Positions 21,688-21,727 of a stretch of 21,727 bases of DNA are shown here, piece by piece (the stretch's first letter is position 1; every line of letters begins with the position of its first letter). Origin of the DNA: a virus; the IMG/VR virus record IMGVR_UViG_3300033998_000032, positions 1-21,727 of that record; one strand, 5' to 3'. Under the pieces are notes generated by a model. The model was not told the DNA's origin and made no database searches. It was given only the letters and a program-made list of their open reading frames with translations. The translations under genes and the position numbers were made by a program.

Positions 21688-21727
21688 TGTCCCACGATTT
21701 TATCCTGGCAGGTTCGGCCAGGCGGTG
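21662..21727 (+). CDS. Tail adhesin C-terminal part, 3'-truncated by window edge
   Basis: ATG 21662 has AAGGTGG (21647-21653) eight bases upstream, within the endonuclease gene. The 22 visible residues start MALVQ and continue VASNVPRFYPGRFGQAV. This matches the second half of the adhesin motif FTRxSxAY...VAxNxPRFxPGxFGxAV, whose first half ends the Tal gene before the endonuclease. In such proteins a carbohydrate-binding or lectin-like domain usually follows. The start overlaps the endonuclease end by 26 bases, giving possible translational coupling. An independent natural gene is less likely because the motif is cut exactly in the middle. Confidence 0.65.
   Translation, partial: MALVQVASNVPRFYPGRFGQAV

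Overview
The window is a stretch of tailed-phage (siphovirus-type) DNA, from a phage genome or prophage, with all recognisable genes on the + strand. Strong AGGAGG-type ribosome binding sites, a TP901-1-like tape measure, Dit and Tal proteins, and a moderate base composition point to a Gram-positive (Bacillota) host. That host assignment is inference; no integrase, lysis or replication gene lies in the window.

Layout. Positions 1-2030 hold small accessory genes of unknown function (several Cys-rich, one with two membrane spans), one degenerate tRNA-like sequence, tRNA-Arg(UCU), a small gene that looks frameshifted, and a rho-independent terminator. tRNA-Thr(UGU) opens the next block. The packaging and head module (2124-9007) runs: putative small terminase, large terminase with an N-terminal zinc ribbon, a deoxyribosyltransferase-like DUF4406/DUF7768 protein, portal, a zinc-ribbon protein overlapping the portal end, a prohead protease with a nested in-frame scaffold start, a decoration protein and the major capsid protein. 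The neck genes (9020-10957) follow, the last of which seems to need an AUU start or an indel correction. The tail module runs: major tail protein, tail assembly chaperones G and G-T joined by a -1 frameshift, a 1576-residue tape measure, Dit, and a Tal/adhesin carrying about 39 decapeptide repeats.

The window ends with the most notable arrangement. The Tal/adhesin reading frame stops inside what looks like a conserved adhesin motif. A zinc-finger/NUMOD3/PD-(D/E)XK endonuclease gene follows, and the rest of the adhesin motif resumes in a new open frame with its own ribosome binding site. This reads as a receptor-binding tail gene split in two by a mobile endonuclease, without an intron or intein.

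A second unexpected theme is terminator-like hairpins inside coding sequences: protease, major capsid, chaperone G, and Tal (twice). They are more frequent than a rough chance estimate predicts, and may tune late-gene stoichiometry or require antitermination.
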